Source of the DNA: Oscillospiraceae bacterium
GTDB taxonomy: Bacteria > Bacillota > Clostridia > Oscillospirales > Oscillospiraceae
Direction of reading: 5' to 3'
DNA: 48,637 nt
Assembly: GCA_009787625.1 (NCBI GenBank)
Contig: WQSX01000018.1
Coordinates: forward strand, 1 to 48,637
Shown here: positions 1 through 8,004 of the stretch, piece by piece
Layout of the letters: every line of letters starts with the position of its first letter
Position numbering within the stretch: position 1 is the stretch's first letter
Position numbers and translations under genes: made by a program
Notes under the pieces: generated by a model
What the model was told of the DNA's origin: nothing
Seen by the model: only the letters and a program-made list of their open reading frames with translations
Database searches by the model: none

Positions 1-21
1 AAACGTCACCGGATAACTCAT
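1..21 (-). CDS. Start of a toxin gene downstream of the Phd-type antitoxin (partial)
   Basis: On the minus strand an ATG at 21-19 overlaps the antitoxin stop codon in an ATGA arrangement. It opens a frame reading M-S-Y-P-V-T-F before the window ends. Antitoxins of the Phd/YefM family are normally followed by a RelE/ParE or Doc toxin with this tight overlap, and short starts of this kind are common in RelE/ParE toxins. Only seven codons are visible, so the toxin family is inferred from position alone. Confidence 0.45.
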
Positions 22-308
22 AGACCGCGAGCCTCAAGTCTCCCGAAAATTTCAGAGAACACATCCTTTGCGTCATGATATACGGCATCAGGGTTCTCCA
101 GCTCCGCTTTAGATTTTTGCAACTCCCCATAAATAAAACGACGATGTATGAATTCTTCGTACTTTGCATAGTCTTCAATGCTTATCAGCACCGATTCCCC
201 AACACCATTATTTGTAATGACAATATGGTCATGTTGTTTCAGAAGCCTGACCATTTCAGCGTAATTGTTCCTTAAATCCCTTGAAGGTCTAACGTGTGCG
301 CTTAGCAT
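18..308 (-). CDS. Phd/YefM-family antitoxin
   Basis: This 96-residue protein begins M-L-S-A-H-V-R-P-S-R-D-L-R-N-N-Y. That matches the Phd/YefM pattern in which a short N-terminal DNA-binding fold (residues 1-50, with ITNNGVGESVLISIEDY) is followed by a charged helical tail that binds and neutralises the toxin. The start is placed at the ATG at 308 because GGAG lies about nine bases upstream; the TTG at 323 has no ribosome binding site. Family knowledge says such antitoxins repress their own operon. The gene overlaps the partial toxin by four bases. It points away from def and is not part of that operon. Confidence 0.85.
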   Translation of the reverse strand: MLSAHVRPSRDLRNNYAEMVRLLKQHDHIVITNNGVGESVLISIEDYAKYEEFIHRRFIYGELQKSKAELENPDAVYHDAKDVFSEIFGRLEARGL

Positions 309-381
309 AACTGTACACTCCAATCTTATTTTTAGTAATAGTGTATCACCATATGACTACAATTTCAAGTGCAAAATGCTG

Positions 382-410
382 TTGACGATTTGGAATAAAA
401 ATGTTAGAAT
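382..410 (+). promoter_or_regulatory. SigA-type promoter of a short leader or small RNA
   Basis: TTGACG at 382-387 and TAGAAT at 405-410 are separated by exactly 17 bases, close to the vegetative consensus. The start point would fall near 417, about 175 bases before the def start codon. Confidence 0.6.
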
Positions 411-416
411 CAGGGT

Positions 417-526
417 ATGAAAAGAGAGTGTCGCCAAGGACGGTGGACTTGCTTCGTATTCTGTGCTTAAAGCTAAGAAATATCCGGCTTCCCTAAGCGT
501 TGATAACTGAGGGGTCGGTATTTTTT
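417..526 (+). ncRNA. Candidate small RNA or attenuated leader upstream of def
   Basis: The stretch begins at a good promoter and ends in an imperfect hairpin (484-518, CCG...CGG with CCCT...AGGG inside) followed by a T-run at 521-526, which looks like an intrinsic terminator. Between them is a second possible hairpin (GTCGCC-loop-GGTGGAC). The only reading frame is a 17-codon one at 418 without a usable ribosome binding site. It does not match any riboswitch class I can recall. It could be a free small RNA, or a leader controlling def-fmt by termination. Confidence 0.35.
484..526 (+). terminator. Terminator-like hairpin before def
   Basis: CCG at 484-486 pairs with CGG at 516-518, and CCCT at 491-494 with AGGG at 510-513. 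A run of six T follows at 521-526. The stem is interrupted, so strength is uncertain. Confidence 0.4.
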
Positions 527-590
527 CTGCATTTGAATTGACAAAGAGTGTATAATATATTACAGAGCATTAAAACTGGGAGAGAACAAT

Positions 591-1157
591 ATGGCTATAA
601 GAAAAATTTTGACCGATGAGGACAAGAGCCTCACCAAAAAGAGCAGGGAAGTGACCGATTTTAATAAGCGGCTTCACACTTTGCTTGATGATATGCGGGA
701 TACTTTGATTGAGGCTGACGGCCTTGGGCTTGCCGCACCGCAAGTTGGGGTGCTTAGGCGTGTTGCAATCATAGTGGACACTTTCATCGAAACCGAATCT
801 GAGCAACCGGAGCTTGACGAAATGATGATTGAGCTTATCAATCCTGAGATTTTGAGCACCGACGGTGAGCAAACGGGCAGTGAGGGTTGTCTCAGTGTGC
901 CGGGAGTCAACGGGATTGTCACACGACCTATGACCGTTAAGGTCAAAGCACAGGATCGCAATGGTAATTTCTTTGAATATGAGGGCAGTGAGCTTACCGC
1001 TCGTGCGATTTGCCATGAGATTGATCACCTGAACGGTGATATGTTCACCTCTAAAGTCGAGCGTTATTTGACCGATGAAGAGCTTGAAGAAATGAGACAG
1101 GAGCGCGAGGAAGCTAAGGCTGGCAGGAGTTCGTCTACTGTCGCAGATGAGGAGTAG
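591..1157 (+). CDS. def: Peptide deformylase
   Basis: Removes the formyl group from the initiator methionine of new proteins. All three family motifs are present: GLGLAAPQVG at residues 44-53, EGCLS at 98-102 and HEIDH at 142-146. Cys100, His142 and His146 are therefore the metal ligands and Glu143 the catalytic residue. At 188 residues it has the usual length, with a Glu/Arg-rich C-terminal tail. GGGAGAG lies eight bases before the ATG. It is followed by fmt, whose product adds the group that Def removes; this pairing is standard in bacteria. Confidence 0.97.
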   Translation: MAIRKILTDEDKSLTKKSREVTDFNKRLHTLLDDMRDTLIEADGLGLAAPQVGVLRRVAIIVDTFIETESEQPELDEMMIELINPEILSTDGEQTGSEGCLSVPGVNGIVTRPMTVKVKAQDRNGNFFEYEGSELTARAICHEIDHLNGDMFTSKVERYLTDEELEEMRQEREEAKAGRSSSTVADEE

Positions 1158-1169
1158 TTCACTACGCTC

Positions 1170-1246
1170 TTTGTAGGGGCGATTATTAATCGCCCGAATG
1201 ACTACGCAAACCATAATAACGGGCGATTAATAATCGCCCCTACAAA
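1170..1246 (+). repeat. Inverted repeat of the GTAGGGGCG family
   Basis: Arms of 27 bp (1170-1196 and 1220-1246) are perfect reverse complements around a 23-base centre. The outer ends read TTTGTAGGGGCG and CGCCCCTACAAA. It fills nearly the whole gap between def and fmt. It has no terminator T-tract of its own and contains no gene. A related palindrome with the same TTTGTAGGGG ends lies at 47252-47291. Confidence 0.85.
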
Positions 1247-1276
1247 CGGAATTGTGCGTAATTGGGGATTTTTTAT

Positions 1277-2176
1277 ATGAAAATTATTTTTATGGGTACG
1301 CCTGATTTTGCTCGTCGGTCGCTTGAAGTTTTGTATGCTGACGGGCATGACATTACGGGTGTTTTTACACAGGCGGATAAGCCTCGTAATAGGGGAATGA
1401 AGCTTAGTTTTAGTCCTGTGAAAGAATTTGCTGTGGAAAAAGGCTTGAAAGTTTTTCAGCCGGATAAATTGTCTGCTGAGCTTTTTTCTGAGCTTGAATT
1501 TGACCTAATTGCCGTTGTGGCTTATGGGAAATTGCTTCCTGCTCATGTTCTTGCTTTGCCGCGTCTTGGGTGTGTCAATATACATGGTTCTCTACTCCCG
1601 AAATATCGGGGTGCCGCGCCTATACAACATGCTGTTTTGTCGGGCGATAAAGAGACGGGCGTTACTTCGATGTATATGTCGAAAAAGATGGATGAGGGCG
1701 ATATAATTTTTACAAAGAAAACCCAGATAGGGGAGCAGGAGACATCGGCTGATTTATTTGAAAGATTGAGTGTTATTGGTGCGGAGCTCCTTTCGGAAAC
1801 TGTGCGTGAGATTGAAAAGGGTACGGCGCCGAGGGTTTCGCAAAATCATGATGATGCTACCTATGCTCCTATGCTCACTCGTGACATGTCTCCTATAGAT
1901 TGGACTTGCTCTTCGTATATGATTTCGTGCAAGGTTCGGGGGCTTTACCCTTGGCCTGTTGCTACGATGGAGTTGGGTGGAAAAGTTGTAAAGGTGCTTT
2001 CTGTTGATGTTTCTGACGAAAAAAGCGACCTTCAACCGAGCAGTGTTATAACTGATAATAAGACAAGTCTCAAAATTGTTTCGGGCGATGGTACTATTAT
2101 TATAAATAGACTTCAAGCGCCCGGCGGCAAGGCTATGAGCGCTGTAGATTATATGAGAGGCAATAAGATAGTGTAG
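1277..2176 (+). CDS. fmt: Methionyl-tRNA formyltransferase
   Basis: Transfers a formyl group from 10-formyl-tetrahydrofolate to Met-tRNAfMet for translation initiation. The N-terminus MKIIFMGTPDFA and the segment NIHGSLLPKYRGAAPIQ are signatures of the family. Asn101, His103 and Asp139 correspond to the catalytic triad known from E. coli (106/108/144). The start is set at the ATG at 1277, since an upstream in-frame TTG at 1262 lacks a proper ribosome binding site and adds five unconserved residues. The protein is 299 residues, near the usual 310, with the C-terminal OB-like domain present. In many Clostridia rsmB follows fmt; here rlmN follows directly after a palindromic spacer. Confidence 0.96.
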   Translation: MKIIFMGTPDFARRSLEVLYADGHDITGVFTQADKPRNRGMKLSFSPVKEFAVEKGLKVFQPDKLSAELFSELEFDLIAVVAYGKLLPAHVLALPRLGCVNIHGSLLPKYRGAAPIQHAVLSGDKETGVTSMYMSKKMDEGDIIFTKKTQIGEQETSADLFERLSVIGAELLSETVREIEKGTAPRVSQNHDDATYAPMLTRDMSPIDWTCSSYMISCKVRGLYPWPVATMELGGKVVKVLSVDVSDEKSDLQPSSVITDNKTSLKIVSGDGTIIINRLQAPGGKAMSAVDYMRGNKIV

Positions 2177-2212
2177 CGGGGGATTGCCGAAAGTCGTGGG
2201 AACAAATCACCC

Positions 2213-2246
2213 GGCCCTGCGGGGCCACCCTCTTTACTAAAGAGGG
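2213..2246 (+). repeat. Twin GC-rich palindromes between fmt and rlmN
   Basis: GGCCC-TGC-GGGGCC at 2213-2226 is followed by a 9-bp perfect hairpin at 2228-2246 (CCCTCTTTA / TAAAGAGGG with one central base). No T-run follows, so this looks more like a REP-type repeat than a terminator. Confidence 0.6.
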
Positions 2247-2273
2247 CAGGGGTAAAAGGATGGTTTTACAACT

Positions 2274-3299
2274 ATGAAGCGTGATATAAAGTCTATGTAT
2301 CTCAGCGAGCTTGAGGAGCATTTCAAGGAAATCGGGCTTGAGCGTTATCGGGCTAAGCAGGTGTTTTCTTGGTTACATAAGGGTGTTAGAGATTTTGAGC
2401 AAATGACAAATCTCTCACTTAACTTGCGAGAATCGCTTGACCGTGAGTTTTTCATTACATCGCCTGCGGTTATACGAAAGCAGGTTTCTAAGCTCGATGG
2501 CACAATCAAATATCTTTGGCGACTGCATGACGGAGAGGCTATTGAGAGTGTTTTGATGAGTTATGCGCATGGCAACTCAGTTTGTATCTCTACTCAGGTT
2601 GGGTGCAAAATGGGGTGTCTCTTCTGCGCCTCGGCAATTGGTGGGTTTAGGCGTGATTTGACCGCAGCGGAAATGCTTGACCAAGTGTTGTTTACTCAGC
2701 AGGATAGTGGTAAAAAAATCTCGAATATTGTTTTGATGGGCATTGGGGAGCCACTTGACAACTTTGAAAATGTGATGCGATTCACCCGGCTCGTTCGCCA
2801 TGAGGCAGGTATCAATATAGGCTCGCGACATTTGACGGTCTCTACATGCGGAATTGTAGAAAATATTGACAGATTGGCTGAGTATGGTGTACAATTGACG
2901 TTGGCAATTTCACTGCATGCATCGGAAGATAGCACCAGAATGTACTTGATTCCATCGAGTAGAAATGCACCCGTTAAAAAACTCATAGAGGCATGTGACA
3001 GATATTTTGAGAAAACAGGTAGGCGTGTTACATACGAATATGCTTTAATAGATGGGGTAAATGATTCCCCCGAACACGCAGAGAAGTTATCGAAACTACT
3101 GGCAAAAGCGGGAAGTCATTTAAACTTGATTACACTGAGTAAATTTCAGGAGAGTAACTTTGAACCCAGCTCTGCAGAGAACATGGATAAGTTTACTGAA
3201 GTATTGAGGGATAATAATATCAACTTCACAGTCCGCAGGTCTTTAGGTGCCGATATAAACGCATCATGCGGTGAGCTGAGATGGCAAACACTTGATTGA
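2274..3299 (+). CDS. rlmN: Dual-specificity RNA methyltransferase RlmN
   Basis: Radical SAM enzyme that methylates C2 of adenosine 2503 in 23S rRNA and of A37 in some tRNAs. The 4Fe-4S cluster motif is at Cys111, Cys115 and Cys118 (CKMGCLFC). The family segment GIGEPLDN and the C-terminal NASCGELRWQ, which holds the methyl-carrying cysteine, are present. The length of 341 residues is typical. AAAGGATGG lies about 15 bases before the ATG, a little far, but the N-terminus aligns with the family. It sits between fmt and the phosphatase/kinase pair as in many Firmicutes. Confidence 0.96.
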   Translation: MKRDIKSMYLSELEEHFKEIGLERYRAKQVFSWLHKGVRDFEQMTNLSLNLRESLDREFFITSPAVIRKQVSKLDGTIKYLWRLHDGEAIESVLMSYAHGNSVCISTQVGCKMGCLFCASAIGGFRRDLTAAEMLDQVLFTQQDSGKKISNIVLMGIGEPLDNFENVMRFTRLVRHEAGINIGSRHLTVSTCGIVENIDRLAEYGVQLTLAISLHASEDSTRMYLIPSSRNAPVKKLIEACDRYFEKTGRRVTYEYALIDGVNDSPEHAEKLSKLLAKAGSHLNLITLSKFQESNFEPSSAENMDKFTEVLRDNNINFTVRRSLGADINASCGELRWQTLD

Positions 3300-3320
3300 G
3301 CTTACTTTCTTATATATAAT
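3292..3320 (+). promoter_or_regulatory. Promoter of the phosphatase/kinase operon
   Basis: TTGATT (3292-3297) and TATAAT (3315-3320) are spaced by 17 bases. The -35 box overlaps the rlmN stop codon. It would allow prpC-prkC-rsgA to be transcribed separately from the upstream genes. Confidence 0.6.
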
Positions 3321-3338
3321 AGTTTACGGAGAAATTTG

Positions 3339-4073
3339 ATGGAGTTATGGGGCATAACGGATAACGGTAGAGTTCGACAGCATAATCAAGATGTATTTTA
3401 TACTCATGTCGATGAAGAGCGAGATACGGCAATATTTGTCGTCTGTGACGGCATGGGTGGTGCAAATGCGGGAAACATCGCAAGCACTCTGGCGGCTGAG
3501 ACGTTTATGGAATATATGCAGAGGCAAATTTCAGATTTCACCAACCAAACAGATGTAGTCAATAAAATGACCGATGCAGTTTTAGCGGCAAACTCAAAAG
3601 TTTTTGATAAAAGCAATCTGAGCCTCGAATATTCGGGCATGGGAACAACATTGACCGCCGCGGTTTCGACCAAATTCGGCGAAGTTGTTGCAAATGTCGG
3701 CGACAGTCGACTTTATCATATAACTAAATCTGAAGTGCGTCAGATTACAAAGGATCACTCAGTCGTCGAAGAGATGATTGAGAGAGGCGAGATAACCAGA
3801 GATGAGGCGCACACTCATCCGAACAAAAACTTCATAACTCGCGCCATCGGCACAAGCGTACACGAACCACCGGATATATTCTTTGTAGACCTTAAACCGG
3901 GCGAATTTTTACTTTTATGCAGCGATGGATTTTCCAATCTTGCAACGCATAAAGATATTTTAACTCAGTTAAATAAGGGCAAATCTGTAAAAAAGAGTTG
4001 CGAATTTTTTGTAACGCTGGCTCTTTCACGGGGAGCACCCGATAATGTTACCGTTGTTGTATGTAAGAAATAG
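3339..4073 (+). CDS. prpC: PP2C-family serine/threonine phosphatase
   Basis: Dephosphorylates the targets of the adjacent Ser/Thr kinase. The metal-binding PP2C motifs are visible: an N-terminal Asp18 in RQHNQD, CDGMGG at 36-41, GDSR, CSDGFSNL and the C-terminal GAPDNVTVVV. The length of 244 residues is standard for the Stp/PrpC group. The start is the ATG at 3339, nine bases after GGAG; a TTG immediately upstream is less likely. The kinase gene follows after 54 bases, the usual pairing in Gram-positives. Confidence 0.95.
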   Translation: MELWGITDNGRVRQHNQDVFYTHVDEERDTAIFVVCDGMGGANAGNIASTLAAETFMEYMQRQISDFTNQTDVVNKMTDAVLAANSKVFDKSNLSLEYSGMGTTLTAAVSTKFGEVVANVGDSRLYHITKSEVRQITKDHSVVEEMIERGEITRDEAHTHPNKNFITRAIGTSVHEPPDIFFVDLKPGEFLLLCSDGFSNLATHKDILTQLNKGKSVKKSCEFFVTLALSRGAPDNVTVVVCKK

Positions 4074-4127
4074 ACTATATTATCAAGATAACGATAAGAA
4101 TGTAAGCGAAAATAGGGAGGACTGTAA

Positions 4128-6065
4128 ATGGAATTTGGCGATAAATATATTGGCAGAATTCTTGATAACAGATATGAGATTTTAGAGCTAATCGGAGCCG
4201 GTGGTATGGCGCATGTGTACAGAGCACGATGCCATCGCCTCAATCGGCTTGTTGCTATTAAAATTTTAAAAGAAGAGCTTTCGGGTGATGATGAATTTCA
4301 ACGCAGGTTCTATACAGAATCACAGGCAGTTGCCATGCTCTCTCACCCCAACATTGTCGCAGTTTACGATGTCAGCCGTAGCGGCAACACCGAATACATC
4401 GTTATGGAGCTTATCGAGGGAATCACTCTTAAGCAATATATAAACAGAAAAGGGCTTTTAAACTGGAAAGAGGCTCTGCATTTTGCCACTCAGATATCAC
4501 TCGCACTGACTCATGCCCATTCCAGAGGGATTATTCACCGTGATATAAAGCCGCACAACATAATGATTCTCAAAGACGGCAGTGTTAAAGTTGCCGACTT
4601 TGGCATTGCCAGATTGCTGACAGTCCAAAACACACTCTCGCAGGACACGCTTGGCTCTGTTCACTACATCTCACCTGAGCAGGCAAAAGGCGGGCAAGTA
4701 GATGCAAGGTCTGATATCTACTCTCTTGGTGTTGTAATGTATGAGATGCTGACCAGCCGTTTGCCGTTTGTTGGTGATACTCCTGTAGCGGTTGCAATTC
4801 AGCACATTAGCGCTATACCTCTCAGACCAAGGGATATAAACACTGATATTCCCGCAGGTCTTGAAGAAATAACTATGCATGCCATGGAGCCCAATGTTAT
4901 GCTCAGGTTTGCATCAGCGGAAGAAATGCTCGGAGATTTAGAGGAATTTCGTAAAAATCCGGGGATTATCTTCAATTATGCCATGTCAAACCCCGCTGAC
5001 AGACAGGTTGTTGACATGGGCTCGCCCTATGAAACGAGGGTGATACCCAGAGGTGCAGTAAATCCTGCCGATGTCAGAACAAATCGTCCGATGCAGACGA
5101 CGGCATTCGGTGGAGCAAAAAGCGATTTGACGCCTGAAGAGCATCGTGAGGCTAAAAGGCGCTCAGGCAGTACGGCTACCCTTGTAGGTATTTTCGCTGT
5201 TGTTATATTTGTAGTTGCTCTTCTTGCCGTCTTTGTTTTTCCAACAATAAGCGACTGGATGAGCTCGCCTGATGAACAAATAACAATCCCTGAATTTGTA
5301 GGTCGTAGATATGATGATATACGGTTTAACAGCGAATATTTTGAACTATATCTGTTCGATGCAACATTTGAGCCTAATAACGATGTCGCCGAAGGTGTTG
5401 TTATAGCACAAGACCCTGCGGCTAACAGAACTCGCGCACATCCGCTGACAGGTGAGAGAATTACCGTGAGACTCAGAGTTTCGACAGGAGATGAGCCACC
5501 TATTGAGATGCCTGATTTAGTTGGCCTACACTACGTTGAGGCTAGAAATCAGTTGCTCAATTTACAGCTTGAGCTTATTATTGATTTAGAGCCGATTCAA
5601 AGCGACCAATTAAGGGGTATTGTGGTGGAGACACTTCCGAGATTTCGAGACACTCTTTCCAGAGGAAATCAAGTGGTAATCAGATACAGTGCAGGCCCTG
5701 AAGATACTTCAGTTGTCATACCTGATTTAGCCGGGCAAACAGAATCGGCAGTTGTAGCGGCGTTCCAGGAGTTAGGTCTTGTTGCTAATATTACAAGATT
5801 TGAAGATGCATCTCCTGAGGGAACTGTAACATTTATTGGACATGTCGGGCAAGCGGTTCCCGTCGGTACAAGTGTTGCTGTACACGTATCCTCAGGTCCT
5901 CCTGCGACACCTGAACCAACTCCGACTCCACCACCACCTGAAGAACCCACCCCAACTCCGCCGCCTACCCCAACTCCGACACCCACACCACCACCACCTG
6001 ACCCGACTCCACCGCCACCCGACCCGGATCCTCCGACTGATCCGGATGATGAAGCACAGGGTTAA
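4128..6065 (+). CDS. prkC: Membrane Ser/Thr protein kinase with PASTA domains (PrkC type)
   Basis: The kinase domain (about 1-275) shows a glycine loop GAGGMAHVY, Lys45 in VAIKIL, the catalytic HRDIKPHN (137-144) and DFG at 157-159. One membrane helix lies at about 349-373. Three PASTA repeats follow outside the cell (about 386-455, 457-524, 525-592), each with the opening (I/M)P(E/D)(F/L)xG; such repeats sense muropeptides or lipid II in this family. The C-terminus is an unusual tail of about 50 residues, nearly all Pro, Thr, Glu and Asp, probably a wall-spanning spacer. GGGAGG lies eight bases before the ATG. The neighbouring PP2C enzyme is the expected antagonist. Confidence 0.96.
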   Translation: MEFGDKYIGRILDNRYEILELIGAGGMAHVYRARCHRLNRLVAIKILKEELSGDDEFQRRFYTESQAVAMLSHPNIVAVYDVSRSGNTEYIVMELIEGITLKQYINRKGLLNWKEALHFATQISLALTHAHSRGIIHRDIKPHNIMILKDGSVKVADFGIARLLTVQNTLSQDTLGSVHYISPEQAKGGQVDARSDIYSLGVVMYEMLTSRLPFVGDTPVAVAIQHISAIPLRPRDINTDIPAGLEEITMHAMEPNVMLRFASAEEMLGDLEEFRKNPGIIFNYAMSNPADRQVVDMGSPYETRVIPRGAVNPADVRTNRPMQTTAFGGAKSDLTPEEHREAKRRSGSTATLVGIFAVVIFVVALLAVFVFPTISDWMSSPDEQITIPEFVGRRYDDIRFNSEYFELYLFDATFEPNNDVAEGVVIAQDPAANRTRAHPLTGERITVRLRVSTGDEPPIEMPDLVGLHYVEARNQLLNLQLELIIDLEPIQSDQLRGIVVETLPRFRDTLSRGNQVVIRYSAGPEDTSVVIPDLAGQTESAVVAAFQELGLVANITRFEDASPEGTVTFIGHVGQAVPVGTSVAVHVSSGPPATPEPTPTPPPPEEPTPTPPPTPTPTPTPPPPDPTPPPPDPDPPTDPDDEAQG

Positions 6066-6071
6066 TCATTT

Positions 6072-6950
6072 ATGGGTGAGGGAATTATCTATAAAGCGTT
6101 GAGTGGATTTTACTATGTAAAGTCCACTCATGAGACGGTCGAGTGCAGAGCACGAGGCCGTTTACGTCTTGAAAAGAATTCTCCGCTTGTTGGTGATACC
6201 GTGCTGTTTTCGCCCACCGAAAAGGGCAAGGGGTCCATTACCGAAATTTTACCCCGTAAAAACTCTTTTGTGAGACCACCGATAGCAAATATAAAAAAGC
6301 TCATTATTATCGTGTCTGATGCCATACCAGTAACTGACAAGTTTTTAATAGACCGCATGATTGCTATAGCTGAGGTCAGTGACTGTGAACCTGTTATTTG
6401 CATAAACAAAATAGATTTAGCTCCTGCGGATGAGCTTTATGAGATTTATCACAGCTCAGGATTTGATGTTGTCAGAACAAGCGCAAAAAGCGGCGATGGA
6501 ATAGGGGAGCTCACTGAGTTAATTAGAGGGGTAACTTGTGCATTCACAGGCAATTCAGGAATAGGGAAGTCGAGTATACTAAATGCCATAGACCCAAATT
6601 TTGGCATATTGATAGGGGAGATCAGCAAAAAGCTCGGCAGGGGAAGACATACTACCAGACATGTAGAGCTGTATGAGCTCTCATGCGGAGCACTTGTTGC
6701 AGACACTCCCGGGTTTTCTGCATTTGACTGCGGACATATCGCAGATAAAGATAAGCTCCATTTTCTATTCAGAGAGTTTGAGCCATTCATCGGTGAGTGC
6801 AAGTTCCTAGACTGTGCACATATGGACGAGCCGGACTGTGCTGTTACTATGGCTCTTGATAAGGGAATTATTCAAAAATCGCGCTATGAGAGTTATCGCC
6901 GCTTATATACGCAAGCACTTGAATATAAAGAGTGGGAGCATAAAAAATGA
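6072..6950 (+). CDS. rsgA: Ribosome small-subunit-dependent GTPase A
   Basis: Circularly permuted GTPase that acts late in 30S subunit maturation. The permuted order is seen directly: NKID (112-115) comes before the P-loop GNSGIGKS (160-167) and DTPG (211-214). An N-terminal OB fold precedes them. The C-terminal zinc module has Cys243, Cys248, His250 and Cys256. The length of 292 residues is normal. It starts six bases after prkC and overlaps the next gene by four bases (ATGA), so it is very likely in the kinase operon; this linkage is common in Firmicutes. Confidence 0.96.
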   Translation: MGEGIIYKALSGFYYVKSTHETVECRARGRLRLEKNSPLVGDTVLFSPTEKGKGSITEILPRKNSFVRPPIANIKKLIIIVSDAIPVTDKFLIDRMIAIAEVSDCEPVICINKIDLAPADELYEIYHSSGFDVVRTSAKSGDGIGELTELIRGVTCAFTGNSGIGKSSILNAIDPNFGILIGEISKKLGRGRHTTRHVELYELSCGALVADTPGFSAFDCGHIADKDKLHFLFREFEPFIGECKFLDCAHMDEPDCAVTMALDKGIIQKSRYESYRRLYTQALEYKEWEHKK

Positions 6951-7936
6951 GAAAAGCTATTATATTTTTTGCCTTTATTGTTATCAGCTCACTGTTATTG
7001 GGAATTTTTACGAGTAACACAGCTCTCGCTGCTCAGGTTGCAGATGAAACAATTACTTCTGCGGCGGCAATTGTTATGGATTTCGACACAGGGCTTGTCA
7101 TCTTCGAGTATAACGCCCATGAGCAGAGGGTTCCTGCTAGCATGACGAAAATGGTCACGGCATATGTAGTTCTCGATGCAATTGAGGCAGGAATTGTGAA
7201 TTTTGATACACTTGTGCCTACAAATGAAGAGAATGCCGCATTTTCTGTGCAGAGAGGGTTTTCCAACATTGCTATGCCTGTTGGCTCTGAGTTCACTATC
7301 CGCGAGTTGATGGAAGCGGCTGTTGTGCGTTCTGCATCTGCCGCCACCGTACAAATGGGCGAGGCTGCCTTTGGGACCGACGAAGAGACAATTGCGGCAA
7401 TGAACCAAAAACTTGCAGAGCTAGGCATCGAAGGCTATTTCGCCGACAGTTGGGGATTATCGCCGGATAACAGTCTCTCGGCTCATGGCATGGCTGAGAT
7501 AACTAAGTCGCTTATAAACAGTCACCCCATTATACTTGAAATAACCGCTATGGAATACATAGAGTTTAATGGCGAGGAATATCGCAACACTAATTTCATG
7601 CTCCGATACTATGAGAATGTTGACGGGTTTAAGACAGGTTTTACGACCCCTGCGGGATGGTGCTTTGCGGGAACTGCTGTCTATAACGGAAGAAGGCTTA
7701 TAACGGTGACAATGGGTTCCGAACAGGGCGAACGATTTGCAGATACGAGAATTTTGCTTGATTATGGAATCAAAAACGTTGGAGCGGTTATAGCAGAACA
7801 CATTATGGGGGAGATATCTGCCATAAATCCAAATGTAAGACTCGGCAGTCCACTAATGCCGATTTCACACTTTAATGTTGAACTTGCTGAGCATTTTACT
7901 ATTAGAGAACTTGCAATAATTTTAAATGAAAATTAA
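6947..7936 (+). CDS. D-alanyl-D-alanine carboxypeptidase (peptidase S11), with altered SxN motif
   Basis: Secreted penicillin-binding protein of the DacF/PBP5 group that trims the terminal D-Ala from peptidoglycan stem peptides. A signal peptide spans about residues 1-29 (cleavage near ALAA). The catalytic SxxK is Ser65-Met-Thr-Lys68, and KTG is at 229-231. The second motif, normally SxN, reads Ser-Ala-Ser at 129-131 where the family has Ser-Gly/Ala-Asn. At 329 residues it is shorter than the usual 380-440 and lacks the typical C-terminal beta domain and membrane-anchoring amphipathic helix. It is translationally coupled to rsgA. Activity may be weak or specialised. Confidence 0.9.
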   Translation: MRKAIIFFAFIVISSLLLGIFTSNTALAAQVADETITSAAAIVMDFDTGLVIFEYNAHEQRVPASMTKMVTAYVVLDAIEAGIVNFDTLVPTNEENAAFSVQRGFSNIAMPVGSEFTIRELMEAAVVRSASAATVQMGEAAFGTDEETIAAMNQKLAELGIEGYFADSWGLSPDNSLSAHGMAEITKSLINSHPIILEITAMEYIEFNGEEYRNTNFMLRYYENVDGFKTGFTTPAGWCFAGTAVYNGRRLITVTMGSEQGERFADTRILLDYGIKNVGAVIAEHIMGEISAINPNVRLGSPLMPISHFNVELAEHFTIRELAIILNEN

Positions 7937-7975
7937 TTTTTAATCTCGGCAAAAAAACATGTATTAAGCTTTAGA

Positions 7976-7996
7976 AGAACGTTTTTACGTTTTATT
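7976..7996. terminator. Weak terminator between convergent genes
   Basis: AACGT (7978-7982) and ACGTT (7987-7991) form a short stem with a TTTT loop, followed by T-rich sequence. It lies between the carboxypeptidase and the convergent recombinase gene. The stem is AT-rich and short, so confidence is low. Confidence 0.3.
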
Positions 7997-8004
7997 GCAG
8001 CAAA

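Noticed and set aside
570..1214. 214-codon minus-strand frame across def
   Set aside because: It runs opposite a clear peptide deformylase gene and partly through a palindrome; no family features.
5669..5986. Gly/Val-rich frame on the minus strand
   Set aside because: It is the antisense reading of the Pro/Thr-rich tail of the PASTA kinase and has no ribosome binding site.
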